Part shown: positions 48,916 to 62,139 of the stretch, one piece after another | How the letters are laid out: each line of letters starts with the position of its first letter | Numbering within the stretch: position 1 is the first letter of the stretch | Source of the DNA: Prunella strophiata | Lineage: Eukaryota > Chordata > Aves > Passeriformes > Prunellidae | Reading direction: 5' to 3' | Length of the DNA: 64,000 nucleotides | Assembly: GCA_036583965.1 (NCBI GenBank) | Contig: JAZBQD010000014.1 | Span: 3,114,191 to 3,178,190 of the forward strand | Position numbers and translations under genes: made by a program | Notes under the pieces: model-generated | What the model saw: only the letters and a program-made list of their open reading frames with translations | What the model was told of the DNA's origin: nothing | The model's database searches: none

Positions 48916-51900
48916 AAAGTAGGTGTAGTTCTTCAGCATATTTCCTTTCTCCAGAAAGAAATAAATCTATCATAGGCTAATTCCATGCTGAAGGAATCAC
49001 CTGGCTTTGCTCAGTCCATGGGCAGGACCATTAGGATGCGGGCTGGCCTGCCTGGAGCTGGTTTGGGCACCACAGGATTTAGAGCTGCAGCCATTCAGAG
49101 GGCATTAGCATTTTGAAAGGTTTAACCACCAAAAGCACACTTGTGGCTTGGGGAATACAGATGCTGAGCAAATGTTTAAATTCATGTAATGATTTGGATC
49201 TTCAGGACTGCTTGATTCACCCTTGCAACCTTGTCTCCAGACAGTGCCACAGGCTTAACTCACCTGCCAAGAAGTGTGAGCGTTCCTTTGAGTCTGTAAA
49301 ATGCATCTGTGTGCAACTTTGATAGCTTTTACAAGGCATAAAATTACTGTTCAGAGCAACTCCCTTCAGCTACTTTTAAGTCAAGTGAAGTAAGAGTAAA
49401 TATTTCTCAGCAGGTTGGAATGCCAAGTGCCACTTCTCTTTCTGTCTTTGGAGTCTCTTTCTATTTTTGTATGCATATATTTCGTGCAGGTTCAAGCTGA
49501 GACGTTTAGGGGTCAAGGGAAAAGAAGTCTGGAAAAATCACAAAACATTCTTGATAAATATTCACCAATATGGTAAATTTCTTAAAAGTATGGGTTGGTT
49601 TTTTTAAAAGAAATATGTATACATGGAGTGCTAAATCCATGCGGGGAACTTTTTGTGTGATGATAAAATAAGAAAAATTTGCGTTTACCTTGAGATTCTG
49701 TTGGTATTTCTAGTATGAAAAATTTCAATTAAATATAGGAAAGTAGTAATGGATATGTTGATGAATATGGGTTTTTCTGAGAAGGCAATTAAATGCTGAT
49801 GAGATGGGCATTGCACTGTGGTGCAATAAGCCTAGCAGGGAGTTGTGTCTGTGGAACAGAGCTCCTGGAGCAAGGAGCAAGGTTTGGCTCTGGAAGTGAG
49901 CCAGTGCCTGGGGAGAGGGGTCCCACTGTGCTGTGGCTCGCAAAGAGAACCCCTCCAGAGTTCTGTGTTGTCCTCAGCAAACACCTTCTCCTTTGGAATC
50001 ACCATAATGAAGGTCATGAAAAAGGAGTTTGTTGTTCCTTGTTCAGAATGTGTGCTGGCTTTGCCTCTTCACCTTAAAAGGAACCTTCATAATCTCATTA
50101 TACGTGCTCTATTCTTGTTCATATTTCAGGTAGTGCTTACCTTCTTACCAATCTTTAGGTTTTGTTTTCATTTTTTCTGAAGTCATGTTATCACCTTGTG
50201 TTAACTGATTAACACAGAAAAGGGCTGGATGAATAATTCATTGAGTATGATTAAATCAAAGAATTTACGTTTCCTTTTGTTTCATAAAATGTCTGCAAAT
50301 ATATCAAAGCTTTCTTTCAGCTATTTGTTTTTGCAAAGTTATTTTGCCAAATAATTGCAATAAATATTCCTTTGTGCTGAAAGTGAAGCATTATTTGTAT
50401 GAGGATTTGACGTGGCTGTCTAACACCTTTACAATGTTGGTAGAGACAAAGAGGCAAAGAGGAAGGATGTTTTGGGGTTGAGTTGTTTGGGTGTTTTGAG
50501 CTCCACTCCAGTAATTTTTGGGCACACCTCACTTGAAGAACCAGTGGAGGGCATGACTGCTCTGGAAGTAGGAAGGGAACCAGATTTGGGCAGATCATCA
50601 TGTGCTACTTACACTTCCATTTCTATTTTGGAGCTAAAAGGACTAGAAATAAGATGTTGTACACTTATCTTCAATATTTACCTTCCTAAATCCAGATGTT
50701 TATCTGAGACTTGTGCTATTAGGCATGCACCTCTAATGTGTATGGAGCTGTCTTCTCCCCAAGGACAGAGTCCTCTTGTCTGTCCTGTCACAGATCTCTT
50801 GCATTCTGTCTAACAAAGTTGGAAAAGAAATGGCATTTGTTATTTGCAGTGTTTCAATCACTCTCTGAAATCCACAGACAAGTATTTCAGCTGGTAGAAG
50901 TAGATTTAAAATGGCAGAAGCTTATTTGGTGGAGGAAAGGTTTACTAGCTGTACAGAAAAGGCCTGGAATCTGGGGGCAGTGGATGGGCTCTGAGCACTT
51001 CTTTCTCTGTAAATGGCTAAACTGATAAGAAAATATTGATATTTGGTGGTTCCTGTCAGCTGGAGACCAAAGCATCTTTGTAGAGAATTTTCCACTGCAA
51101 ATTTCAGGCCTTACAGGCACTTTAAAAAATTATAAGTATATATAAAATCATTAATTTTTTAATGTAGCACACAATGCATGCCTGTGTGTGTTTTATTTTC
51201 ATAGCCATTCCTAAGGAGACAGAGGGAAGATTTGCCCTCTTAAAATAATGGCAAAAATAGCAAATCAGATGGTAGTGGGGGGGAGGAACAGCCTCGAGGA
51301 GACTGTTTATGAAGGCTTTCATTCCATCATGTACCTTGGACATAGCTCAAGTGAGGGAGAATCTGCTATGCCAAATCTAAACTTGGCCCTGGAAGAGGCA
51401 GATAAGGACCTGTGCCTAGTGCAAGCCATGGGAAGAATCATCTTTGGAGACAGGCACAGCTGATGGAATCAAAGATAGTGATAACCTGTGGATCAGACTG
51501 TGCATCTTTTTGACAAGCATCAGCTGTTCCTTCCCAGCCTCTGGGTGACTCCTTCATACCAGATGCAGTATTTCAAAAAAACAACAAATTCTAGTGATGT
51601 GGATTAGGAGGGGGAAAAAATGTAAATTGGAAGCGACCCAAGTTCCGGCTGAGCATGGGTGTCCCGTGGGTCAGATGAGAGAGTCTGTTTCCCAGGAATC
51701 ACAGGCCAGATGACATTTGCAGAAAATGTGGAGGCAAAGGCTATTAGAAATGGGGTTGTCTGAATAGGAGGAGGCCACATAAGAAGAATTAAAATTTGCT
51801 AATGCAGCAGGGTCACCATTAGCATCCCCAGCGTGGGCAGCTATCCCTGAAGTGATGCTGTTATGTTTCTGGAGACATCAGGAGAAAACAGATTACAGTG

Positions 51901-52654
51901 CACAGAGCATCCCAATTTGGTGATCTCTGGAAAATGACCAACGTAGAGGACAAGCACACTTCTTACCACAGGAGTTAAATAGGTGGCCCTTGCTCCCATC
52001 CAGCAGCAATCCAGCTGTTTATCTGATCAAGGCTGCTGCACTGTTTCAAGCTGGACCAAAAAGCAAATAGGATTGCTGTGCAGTCAGGGGAAAAATCTAG
52101 AAAGGAGATTCAAAGTCATTCACAAGGGAAAGAAGACATCCACAGCTTTGGGCAGGACTTGCCAGAAGCTTCTGCTGATGACAGCTGACAGCAATACACA
52201 AGCAGTTGCTTTTACAATTTTTTTTTTTTCAGAACAAGGTCTTTGTAAGATAGTGCTGAAATATGGGACTGTTCAGGCAGACAGATTTCATGTCTTGTTT
52301 TTCAGGAACAGGTACCTGGTGTCTACCAGGTGCCTACCCTGACTGTCAAGTGAGTCTTTCAGCCACATACACATGTGCTCTGTGCTGCTGCATCCATTTT
52401 GCTGGCAACATCTGGTCAGGCAGTTCAGGGAAAGCCTGAGTATATTCCTGTGCTCCACAAAAAGTATTTACCAAGGTCCAGAAAGACTTGTTCTTCCTGC
52501 CACTCTTTTGCTCCTGCTCAAATCCATCTACCTGTGACTTTCCCTCCAACTTCTGAAAGTGTAAAATTTGTGCAGGTTGCTTCAGGAGCAGTGGCAAGAG
52601 GCTCCTACAGTCAGCAAAAAGAGCTATGGCAGAGCTGAGCAGGGCAGTGGGCAG

Positions 52655-52990
52655 TTTTATCCTGGTGGGAGTCTGTTGCAGACCAGCATGGAGAGGCAGA
52701 TGAAGTATTTTGTAAGTGCCTGGCTGCTGTTTTGGGATTGCCAGCTCTTGTTCTTGTGTGAGGCTTGACCTTGGTGGATGTCTGCTGGAAACCCAGCACA
52801 GCAGAGAGGAAGCAGCCTGGGAAGCTCCTGGAATGTGGGGGAGAGAACTTCCAACATGAGTGGTCCATGAGCCCTCCTGGACCTGCTGTCCATCCACAGA
52901 GAAGGGCTGGTGGGAGCTCTGGTGGTTTTATGAATGCATCAACAACAAAAGGAGGGCCATGGAAAAAAATCCATCCCTTATGGAGACCTT
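52655..52990 (+). pseudogene. CR1 LINE ORF2 fragment (endonuclease region), broken
   Basis: The plus strand encodes a decayed piece of the CR1 non-LTR retrotransposon endonuclease. The phrases GGTGGGAGTCTGTTGCAGAC (52663-52682), GATGTCTGCTGG (52777-52788) and AGAGAAGGGCTGGTGGGAG (52899-52917) fall in the order expected for the conserved GVCYRP, DICW and NREGLVG motifs of CR1 ORF2. They lie in different frames with stops between, so it is disrupted by frameshifts. Boundaries beyond about 52990 are lost. Long minus-strand frames here (52346-52897, 52611-53156) are antisense shadows. Confidence 0.75.
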
Positions 52991-53986
52991 GATGTGAATC
53001 AAGCCCAGCTTCCAATGACAGCCAAGCACAACTCCTGCAGTAATGGCAGAGGCATAAGGCAGTTGGGCTGCCAGACCACTCAAAAGTCACAAATCCCTTC
53101 CCTCTGTGTTTGGCCTGGAAGGACAATAAGCAAGTTGCAAGATGACAAAGGTTCAAAGTGACATGGGAAGATCAATAGATGACTCTCCTCTGGAATATTC
53201 TCAACAAATCTACTACAACTTTTAAAGTATGCTAAAAAGGAGAAGAGGAAAGGCTGGTTTTAACATAATACAGTCAACTGATGGCAGTCACTGCTGTAGG
53301 GATAACTATGAGCCCTGAATTTTAATGGATTTGAAAAAGAGAAGTGGGCATATTTGAAGGGATGGGAAGATTAAAAGATTTAAAACAGAACCACAGAGAG
53401 TTGCACTCAGCATCGTGAAGATGAAATCTAAGCACAAATTGACAGGAACTGGCAGATGTTTCTTTTTTGGGTGAATCTTTCTATAATTGTCCACAAGGGT
53501 TTCTTTGCCCTTTCCTCATGAAGCTTTAAGGCACGATTCCTGTCAGAGACAGCATTGCTGTAAAAAAGGGTTTAATGCTTGAAAATAACACTTTGTAGTG
53601 AGCATTGGAAAACAGAAGTTCCCAGCCATGGCTGGTAACTGGTGGTAAATGTTTAAAGCACAACTTTTACCCTTTATCCAAAGGATCTACTTAAAGCTTC
53701 CATCAGAAGGGTTAGGCCTTTTATTCTCCATCAGTGTTTGCTCTCCAGCAGCACAGGACCAGAGCTGTCCATTTGAGTCAGCTGAGTCCACTCTGGCATG
53801 GGAGATGAGGGTTTGTGGTGTGGAGGAAGAGCTCTCAGACTCCAGCACCTTGACCCAGACTGCTTCAGGATGATAAGTGCATTATTCTGGATTAGGAAGA
53901 ACCAGGTAAAGACTTCCCAGAGTGCCAAGTGGCTCGTGTCAGAATTATGACAAGTTATAAACTTTGCTCATGTGAGGTTAAGTGTT

Positions 53987-54012
53987 TATATATACATTTA
54001 TATGTATATATA
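53987..54012. repeat. AT palindrome, 11-bp arms
   Basis: TATATATACAT (53987-53997) and ATGTATATATA (54002-54012) pair perfectly around a 4-nt TTAT loop. It is a cruciform-prone AT-rich inverted repeat in otherwise unique DNA. Confidence 0.8.
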
Positions 54013-54336
54013 GACATAAATGTACATGTGAACTGAGCTGTAGTTCTGAAGAGGCCAGGCCAAATAGCTTCATGAATTGTCAGGTGCAAAGCCAAATAAC
54101 ACAGATTCTTTCCTTTCATTTGGTTTTAGCATGGGAATAGCTGGTTGGAAACCCACAAGCAGTTTAATGTCCAGAAGAGTGTTAAGTGAGAAGTTTTGAT
54201 ATGAAATCATTATCTTCCCTCTTCTAAATCCAAATACTAATTGCAACCTTGCTGTGAGCCTACAATATTAAGGCTATCATAGCCATGGCAACAGAAAGCA
54301 ACATTAAATGGAACACATATCCACTGCACAAGATGG

Positions 54337-54382
54337 TTTTTTTGTTTTGTTTTGTTTTTTGTTTGTTTTTTTTTTTTTTTTT
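54337..54382. repeat. T-rich tract with GTTTT units
   Basis: 46 bp of T-runs with isolated G, ending in more than 15 T. Simple repeat. Confidence 0.9.
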
Positions 54383-56270
54383 CCAGCAGCCATGATGTAC
54401 AAATCAGAAGAGCTTCCAGTTCTCCAAACTGCTGAGTTATTTTGCTACATATATTCTCCTATCAGTTAATATTTGGTGTATCTGTGTAATTAATTTCACT
54501 GCAGGATGGTTTGTTAATCCACAGACACAAATGAAAACACAAATGAACATTTCAGCATGGATTTTACAATGGCCCATTTACATCTCAGGATTAAACTCAT
54601 AATAAAAACTTTTGTGTAGTTATAATTGAGCTGATTTTTCTTAAAATGAGGAGATAAACATCTATGTAAATAGCCTCCAAAAGATATTGTCTTGAGGAAA
54701 AGAGCACTTCAAATGAGCTGCTAAAGTCACCTTCTATGCTTTGCATAATTGTAATGCAAAATAACAAACAGCACAGGGCACCAAGCACAGCACTTCAAGG
54801 ATGGAGGATGATATTGTGCAATTTATATAAAGATAATTAGGCATTTAAAAGCAACCAATATCACTTTAAAACCTCCCAATTAAAATAAATAAATTAAAAA
54901 AGAGAGAGAGGGAGAGTGAAGGGTGTGTGCAAGGTAAGATGATTGAAATAAGTTTCCATTTGCTTTGTTTTCCTGAGGGTATGTGTCTGTAATGATCTGC
55001 CTGGCACCAAGGCATCAGAGTACACTGAAATTAATTGCTGGGGACACTGCAGTGCACCACAGTTCTGTAGGCCACGGGTGACATTTCAGGTGTGGATGTA
55101 CTTCACCATTTTTTTGGTACATGTGGAGGTTAGTTTTAACTGGAAAAGATGCTGCCATGTCCAGATTGCCATGTGGCATGGAGAAAAACTTATGTTAGCC
55201 AACGACCTTATTGCTTAGATTGCTTATTCTTGTTCTCATAGAGGAAATATGTGAGAGAAAACTGTATAAAAACAAGTGTCTTTATGCAGGTATAATTGTA
55301 TCCCTCCTAACGAGACCTCTCTACCAGAAAAAGCTCTAAAACATTGCACCTTAATTCCACACTATGGCAGCAAAAATTTGTATTCTGTAATGTAATATTT
55401 ATGTGTGTTTATAAATGGTTAAGGCAGGGCTAACATAGTCAGGCATCATTAGCATGGGCAGAAACTACTGGGAGGTGTTAGAGATTGGCTCCTTATGCCT
55501 GTGATTTACAGCAATTGTCCTGCTGGAACCAGTAATTATCCAGCCATTGATTATTAAAACACCCTTTAGCGAGTTATTTATGAGGATGCTTTTCATGTAA
55601 ATTGCACCAGAAGTTGTTCGGAGGAGAGTTTCACATTGGTGAATAAATATTTCACTACAGACAGTTGAAAAAGAGTTTTCAGCAGGTGAAAACGTTGCTT
55701 TTAATGGTGGAAGTGTGTTTGGGTGGGTCAGGTGTGTAATCAGAAAAACGAGGAGTGTTTCATTTGAAGGGATGAACCTCTCACACCCCACGGCTGTAGC
55801 TGCAGAGGGCAGCAGTGGAGGAGCTGAGATGATCCAAACCAGGAATCTCTGCAGTGCTCAGTGAATCCTCAGCCATGGGCAAAGAGCTGAGATGGAATTG
55901 GAAATGCATCTCTGAGCTTTGCAGGGGCTCTTGATTCTATGGTTCTTGGCGTGGGAGGGAATATTTCGCCTTTTCAGCTCTGCGTGGCCATTTCCTTGTG
56001 CAAAAATTAAAAAAAAAGATCTTGTGGTGAGTCCCACCTGTGTTGTGCTCCTAGCTGAACAAAAGGCTTGATAGTGGCACTGGTTGTACAGAAAAAAGCC
56101 TCTCGCCCTGCAAACTGTATCTTCATGAGTGCTTTTGGGCTATCATGGCTGCAACTACTTTATGGCAGTTAATACCATTTAACTAACTCTACAGGGGCAA
56201 GTGGAGTGTTCAGCTAAGTTACTGCAGGTATTTTGTGTGCCCTAGGCATGCTCACAACCTTAATAAGAGT

Positions 56271-56328
56271 TTTCTGTACCTATCCCTTGCTATTTTCATT
56301 TTCTGTACCTATCCCTTGCTATTTTCAT
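56271..56328. repeat. Perfect 29-bp tandem duplication
   Basis: The unit starting TTTCTGTACCTATCCC and ending TTTTCAT occurs at 56271-56299 and again, identical, at 56300-56328. The absence of differences suggests a recent replication-slippage duplication. Confidence 0.92.
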
Positions 56329-57806
56329 GCTGGCTCACTCATTTTTTTCCTGTGGTAACAACGTGAGACCTGACTTTGTGTTGTAGTTTAGGAGGGAGAG
56401 TAAAGGTAACCCCCATAAATTCAAATATGCTTAAACCGTTTTGACACAACTTGTAAAAATTAAAAGCTGATTGTACTTTTAATAGCAACCTTGTCAGTAA
56501 TATTCAAAGCAGTAAGTCTCCCATATTCTGGAAGCACAGATTACCTGAAGTGACTGCAAGAGGCTTCAAAGAATCTATAATTAAAATCAGTAATATGCAA
56601 CGTAGGTTTTAAAATCCTGAACTCTATTTGAGAGATTATTTTCTTTATCTGGTACTTAAGAGCACGTTCAGATCCATTGATACCACTATTGTCTTATTTA
56701 ATGGCCACTGCTGCTGCATTTAGGCCTGTGTTTGGCTGAGTCCTGCCTGTGGGACTATAAACCATTGTGCTGTCCCAGGAGCAAGGCTGACAGAGAAACG
56801 TGTCTTGGACACAATGCTGGCCCATTCTGCTCTCCCAGGCCAGAAAAAAAACCATAAAAAAGGTGCAGTTTACTTCCCCCTGCCTGTCTATGGCTCCCCT
56901 GGCAAGCATGGCCCCAGCAAATTCCTCTCAGTCCCCATTCATGTGCAAAGGCACAAAAGGAGAGAACAATATCTGCATTTTCCACTGCAAACCCATACAA
57001 TATCTGGGTAGGCAGTGTGGCTAGACAGGGATTTGGGGAATTGTTCTCCTGCTTGGGTCTGAATGACAAAACTGTTCTTGCAAGAGCAGATTCTGCTGGT
57101 GCTGTGGCTGGCACACCTGGAGGGGTCTGTGGCTGAAAGGCACTTTATACCCAAAATCTGTGCCCTTCAAAAGGGTTTCTGAACCACTGGTACAGCAGTG
57201 TGAATCTAGCAGTGCTGATAACAAGCTCCTGGTGATTTCACTGGGAGTTCTGTATGCAGAAGAACTGAGGATTAAGCTCTCCTGGAAGGTTTTGAGGTTT
57301 AGAAAATGGGGAGAGGGAAGGGGCTGGCCTTTACCAATCACCTGGGACCCTCTCCTTCCTTCCCACCCTCCACCCTCTCTCTAAGGTAGAAACTGTCACA
57401 GTAGGATCTTTAGGTGCATCACAACAAACTTCACCTGGGGACCTGGCTTAAATACCTTTAATTTACTTATTAACTCTTTCCCCCCTAGTCTAATGTTTAC
57501 CCTTATTCTATTATGAATGTTAATTTTGTGGACACATCTTGTCATGACTAACATTTTCTGTGAAGGTGACAGCAAGAAAAGGCATTGGGCTGTGTCTTCC
57601 TTATGTCATCCACTTTTTATTGTTAAATAAACAATATTATATTTTTTTATTTATTCAGTAATGGAATTAGAATTTTCTTTGCCTTCCCCTTCTATTGTTG
57701 CAAGTAGTAGCAGTAATGAGAAAGATCTGACTTCTTTCTTGGCAAGCTCACTTATTAAAAGTTGAATGATACTTTTCATTGTGGAGACAGGTTTTTGATT
57801 TTAATT

Positions 57807-57826
57807 TAATTTTTTTAAAAAAATTA
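57807..57826. repeat. 20-bp perfect palindrome T7A7
   Basis: TAA, seven T, seven A, TTA read identically on both strands. Low complexity; it may be chance in AT-rich DNA. Confidence 0.8.
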
Positions 57827-60782
57827 TTTGAATAAAACTAATTTTCAGGCCTCCTCATCATCTGTTTTCAGTGAGCTTTTAGAAGTCCTCCCTTTGACAT
57901 TGAATGTGAAAGGTCTGAAAGCAAAATGGATTCTCTCTTGAACTGTTATCACTGTGTTGTTTGAAATGCAGTTTAGACCAGAGAAAAAGTAGTTTTGTTG
58001 GGCTGACAGAGAATTAATTCTCCTTTCTCCTTAGTATTGAAGTCCAGAGCTAGAACCAGCAGGTCTGTTAGAAATAAGGAGTAAAGGTGAATTCTCTCCT
58101 TTTTTCCCCCTTTCATTGTGAGCAATGGGGAGATAATTCCTTATTGCTAGATTTGCTAGCTGGAGGTAGAAGGGAAGGCTGTGTAAAGAGAGTGGTGAGA
58201 AAGAAGATTTAGATTTAAATATTCATGTTTTGGGGGCTATTCAATGATATTAGGAATAAATTACCAGCTAAGGACACACTTGATTGATTCTGTCTGAATT
58301 TGTTTTATAATAATTTCACATAATTTCATTTATTCTTTCCTTTAACATCTATTAGAGGAAAAAAGAAAAAAATACAGCATATGAAAAGAACACAGGGAAG
58401 TTTTTAATATAATATTAATAATAGTTGATATTTAATTGAGATCGTATCTTTAATCTTTTCTTCTTTTCCCCTGCCAGTGTTTCATCTCTATACTTATTAT
58501 CTTGTTTTCAGTACAGAATTATCACCCACTGGTTTTCAATTACAGGGATGCCCATATTGATTCTCCCCTTGATTTTAACTCGAAGCTGAAAAATTACTCA
58601 CTTAAGCCAATAAAAGTAGATGATGTGCTTAGTTTTGGGTTCCTTTTTAAAAATAATAAACGAATAAAAAAGAAGAATGAGAAGCTTATAATGATTCTGA
58701 GTTACTGCAAATTTGTATGGAAATGCATTTTAAATCATTAGGACTGGGGACAGTGTTGCAAATTTATATTTATCTCTTCAAGTTGAAGTGGTCCCTGAGG
58801 ACATAAAACCTATGTCTGTAATTCTGAGTTGCATTTGTCTGTTAGTTCTTGGGCACTGAGACCCCCTGGCAGATAATGGATTCTGTCTGCACTTCTCTTG
58901 GCTCCCAAAACCAAGGTTTCTGTTTGCAAAATGCCCATTGGGAATGGTCCATGTCCCTGCTAGCTCACGGAGCGTGGCCAGGAATTGTCTGGGGGAGTGC
59001 CAGCTGGCATGGCCCAAACCACCCCTCTCTTGGATTAACAGCAGAGATGATCACGTTCCCAGGCTAAGGGAAGCTCCCAGGCACTGCTGAATTTGCTGAC
59101 AGACGTGTAGCCAGGGAGCACTGTCCCATCAAGGAGAAGTTACAAACTCTTCTGTGCACACCTGTGTGCTCAGCACACAAACATCCCCACAGTGCAATGG
59201 TAACAAATTCCAAATTCAAACAGTGCAGGGTTTGACTTTGCAGAGAGGCACAGGTCAGGGGTGGCCATGGTGTGGTTGTGGTGGCCATGTGCAGTTGTGG
59301 ATCAGTCCCTATTGATGCTGAGACACTGTGAACTCAGTGAGCATCACCTTTCCTGCATGGTACACTGAAGGATTTGGTTCTGCACCAATTGCTGTCAAGG
59401 CGAAACTCTTTTACTTTCTGTTGCAGCAGACTGAGAGCTAGCTATAGGGGAAAATCAGAGCCATCAGTTTTGCATACACAACCCAAAACAGAAATAGCAA
59501 AGGGTCAAAGTTACCAAACTGCAGAAATTAGGATCTTTCAGAACCTCTGTCCTGAATGCCACAAGTAAATTTTCTCAAATACTTCTGACAGAAGGAGTGG
59601 TTTGTAAGGGAATCCACACAGGTGCACACATTACTGGTAGGTAGGGGTGTATGTAGGTGGGCTTTCTCCAGAGGAGGAGGAAGGAAATCTCTCAGCTTCA
59701 GGAAGATGCTGAATATCTATAGAGGAGAATTGCTTTAAATAACATTAACCTCATTGATCTGGGATGGTATTCCCAGCTGCATTCCACTAGCTACGTAGTC
59801 ATAGTATAAAACCAGTTCTATCCCATCTGACTGAAACACTGAAAAGACAAATCACACAGGCTAATGTGCTGTTGGTTAGTCTGCCATGTGTAATCTCTCT
59901 CTTTCTTTGACTGTGTTCAGTATTCTTGGCCATGTTTTGTTGTAACTCTAACTTTTACATTTAGGACTGCTAATCTGTAATGATACTTAGAAATAATTGG
60001 GTCAAGATTTTCAGGCACGTCCTGAAAACTCCCTCACCCAAAAGGCCTATTTTGAAGATAATTTTGCTAATTTTGAAGAGCAGAGCCCCCATGAAACTTC
60101 TGGTTCCATCCAGGTCCAGGCCTCTGTCCTGCCTTAATCTCTGGTTGTCCTCTCCTAGCTCCAGGCAGTCCTGTTTTCTCAGGGACCCAACTGTTTCTGC
60201 CCCATTTCAACACCCATCTCCCCTGCTTAGAATTACATATTTACTTTAACAAAGTTTTCCCTGTGCTTGCCACTGCACAGACTTCTTTTTGCATGTCTAA
60301 TTTGCCCACTTTTTGTGCATTGTAGCAGCATTGCCCCTCTTTGGAAATTTTCCAGGAAGCACCTCTACTTACTCATTTGTAAAATGCCAGTATGGTAGGT
60401 TGTAATTTGCCAGTCCATTTCTTCCCCAAGAGCAAATTAATTGAGTTGATAGTAGCAGAATTTATGGCTTTATACAGGCTAGATTTACATGCTAAGGAAA
60501 TATTTTAGCATTAGGATGGGGTAAATGAGTCATAACTGATTGCAGAGAAATTCCTGTCCAGGCAGCATTAAGAAGCCAATGCTTCTCTTTCCTTTCTTTC
60601 TGTGATTCCTGCCCTGCTTAAGCAGTAAGCTTACTTTATTTTCTTTACTTTCCTGTCTTACTTTCTTTTTCTTTTGCACTTAGTGTCACACAGGGCTGGG
60701 ACCTCAAAAAGATTTGTGAAACTGCAGAAGACAAAAAATTTTCTGCAGTGGCTTATAATCACTGATGATATTGTTTTACTGC

Positions 60783-60850
60783 CTTTTCTGTGTTTCTAGT
60801 TTCTGTATTTTCTGTGTTTCTAGTTTCTGTATTTTCTGTGTTTCTAATTT
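60783..60850. repeat. 24-bp tandem repeat, nearly 3 copies
   Basis: The unit TTTTCTGTGTTTCTAG plus TTTCTGTA occurs twice almost identically (60783-60830). A third partial unit ends in TTTCTAATTTTTG. It produces the repeated Val-Phe-Ser-Val-Phe short frame at 60790. Confidence 0.88.
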
Positions 60851-62139
60851 TTGTTTCTCATATGCCAGTTACTTATGGTTTTGGGGTTTTTAATTTTATT
60901 TTGGTGTTGAACTATCAGATCTGTGGCTCTTTCCAAACCTGCATAGAGGCTCCACTACCATACCCACTCCTCTCTACCCCTATAATGCTCAAACATTTCT
61001 TCAGATAGAAGAAATAAATAGGAAAAAATAGACTGTAGTACCCTCTACACCATCAAAAAGTTGTTGTTGTTTCCTGTGAAATAGCTCAGGTGCCAAGCAC
61101 AACCTCAGTGCAGCCTGTGGAAATGGAGGCTCCCAGAGGGGATGCTGACTGTGCATAAAAGTGGGCTCTGTTTTCCAAGGCACCTGCCAGAACCTTGCTG
61201 ACATTTTCAGCATAGGAAAATATTTGGCACTGGACAGCTGTCCAGAAACCTTCACCCTTGTAGGTACAAAAATGTTCCTCTTTTAAAAACATATTTATAT
61301 AATTTTTGGGCCTACACACATGTGAAAGGCTTCATTTTTCCCCCCACTGTGAACTTCAGGGAATTTACCTCCTCAGTTCTTCCTATTTCCTCTATCATTC
61401 CACACTGTGAACACATCCAGCTCTTCTTTTTAGTCTTTCCCAGCAACCTGGGTTGCAGCTTGGTTCATTGCTTTTACTCTTTCTTCCAGGAATTAGGAGT
61501 CTGACTCCAGCATTTATTTATTCTTTTTAGGTTCCCCTGAGAAGTGCACCTTGTTGAATGCTTAATATGTTTGGATTTAACACCTCCTCCCTCAGCAGCA
61601 CTGCAAGCTATTCCTCTTGCACCTTCCTCTCCCATAGAAAGGATGAGGACAGGGTTGTACCTGGGAACTCTGAGGTGTGCCACTTTCTACCTTTCTGACA
61701 GCTGCCTTCTCCCTCTCATCATGTGCTTATGTTCCAGTGTAAAATTACTGAGCAGCCCATTTGCTTGCAAGGTGAAATTTCAGCCAAGAGGAGGTTGGTG
61801 TTTAACTGTTGCCCATAGGAAGAGTTTATAGGAGTGACTGGCCCTGTGTGTCACCTTTGTGTCCTGCACAGGGTGCTGGCTTTGGCAAAAGCCAGAGGGG
61901 GTGCATCATTCCCTCATGACAGCAAAGAACAATCCCTTGCAGTTGCAGATGCCAGGCAGGGTCTTCACTTGTGGCAGTAGCTCTGAAGTTCATGTGGCTT
62001 TGTCCTTCCCCAGTCATCACCTAGCTCCCCTTTTTGTTTGAAATCCCACTGATGCCTCAGTTTGAGCTTTCATATTTTCCACTCTTTGTGCTGCATCAGT
62101 ATATAACCCTGAATTTCCTATAAAGTGTCAGCAAGTTCT

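Larger units (their letters stand above)
39746..52654. other. Non-coding sequence, no gene recognised
   Basis: Apart from the LTR at 41692-41935 and simple repeats, I recognise nothing. There is a small local duplication near 43080-43170 (two CTCCCCCAGCAGARATG phrases) and another near 44810-44865 (TTGTTAAAATAGC twice). Open frames are short and lie on both strands. The 71-codon frame at 51248-51463 has a plausible amino-acid mix but no match I know. Confidence 0.55.
52991..62139. other. Non-coding sequence, no gene recognised
   Basis: No exon is recognised. Sequence just after 53000 may still be CR1-derived but is too diverged to call. AT-rich unique blocks at 55440-55720 and 57600-58740 have no long frames or repeats. 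The former, with several ATTA cores, is a weak candidate for a conserved element. Simple and inverted repeats are listed separately. An AG-rich run lies at 54900-54917. Confidence 0.55.

Noticed and set aside
51248..51463. 71-codon frame with balanced composition, possible exon or small gene
   Set aside because: There is no recognised homology, no clear splice sites and no promoter or polyadenylation context.
52346..53156. Minus-strand frames of 181-183 codons
   Set aside because: They are largely antisense to the decayed CR1 endonuclease fragment.
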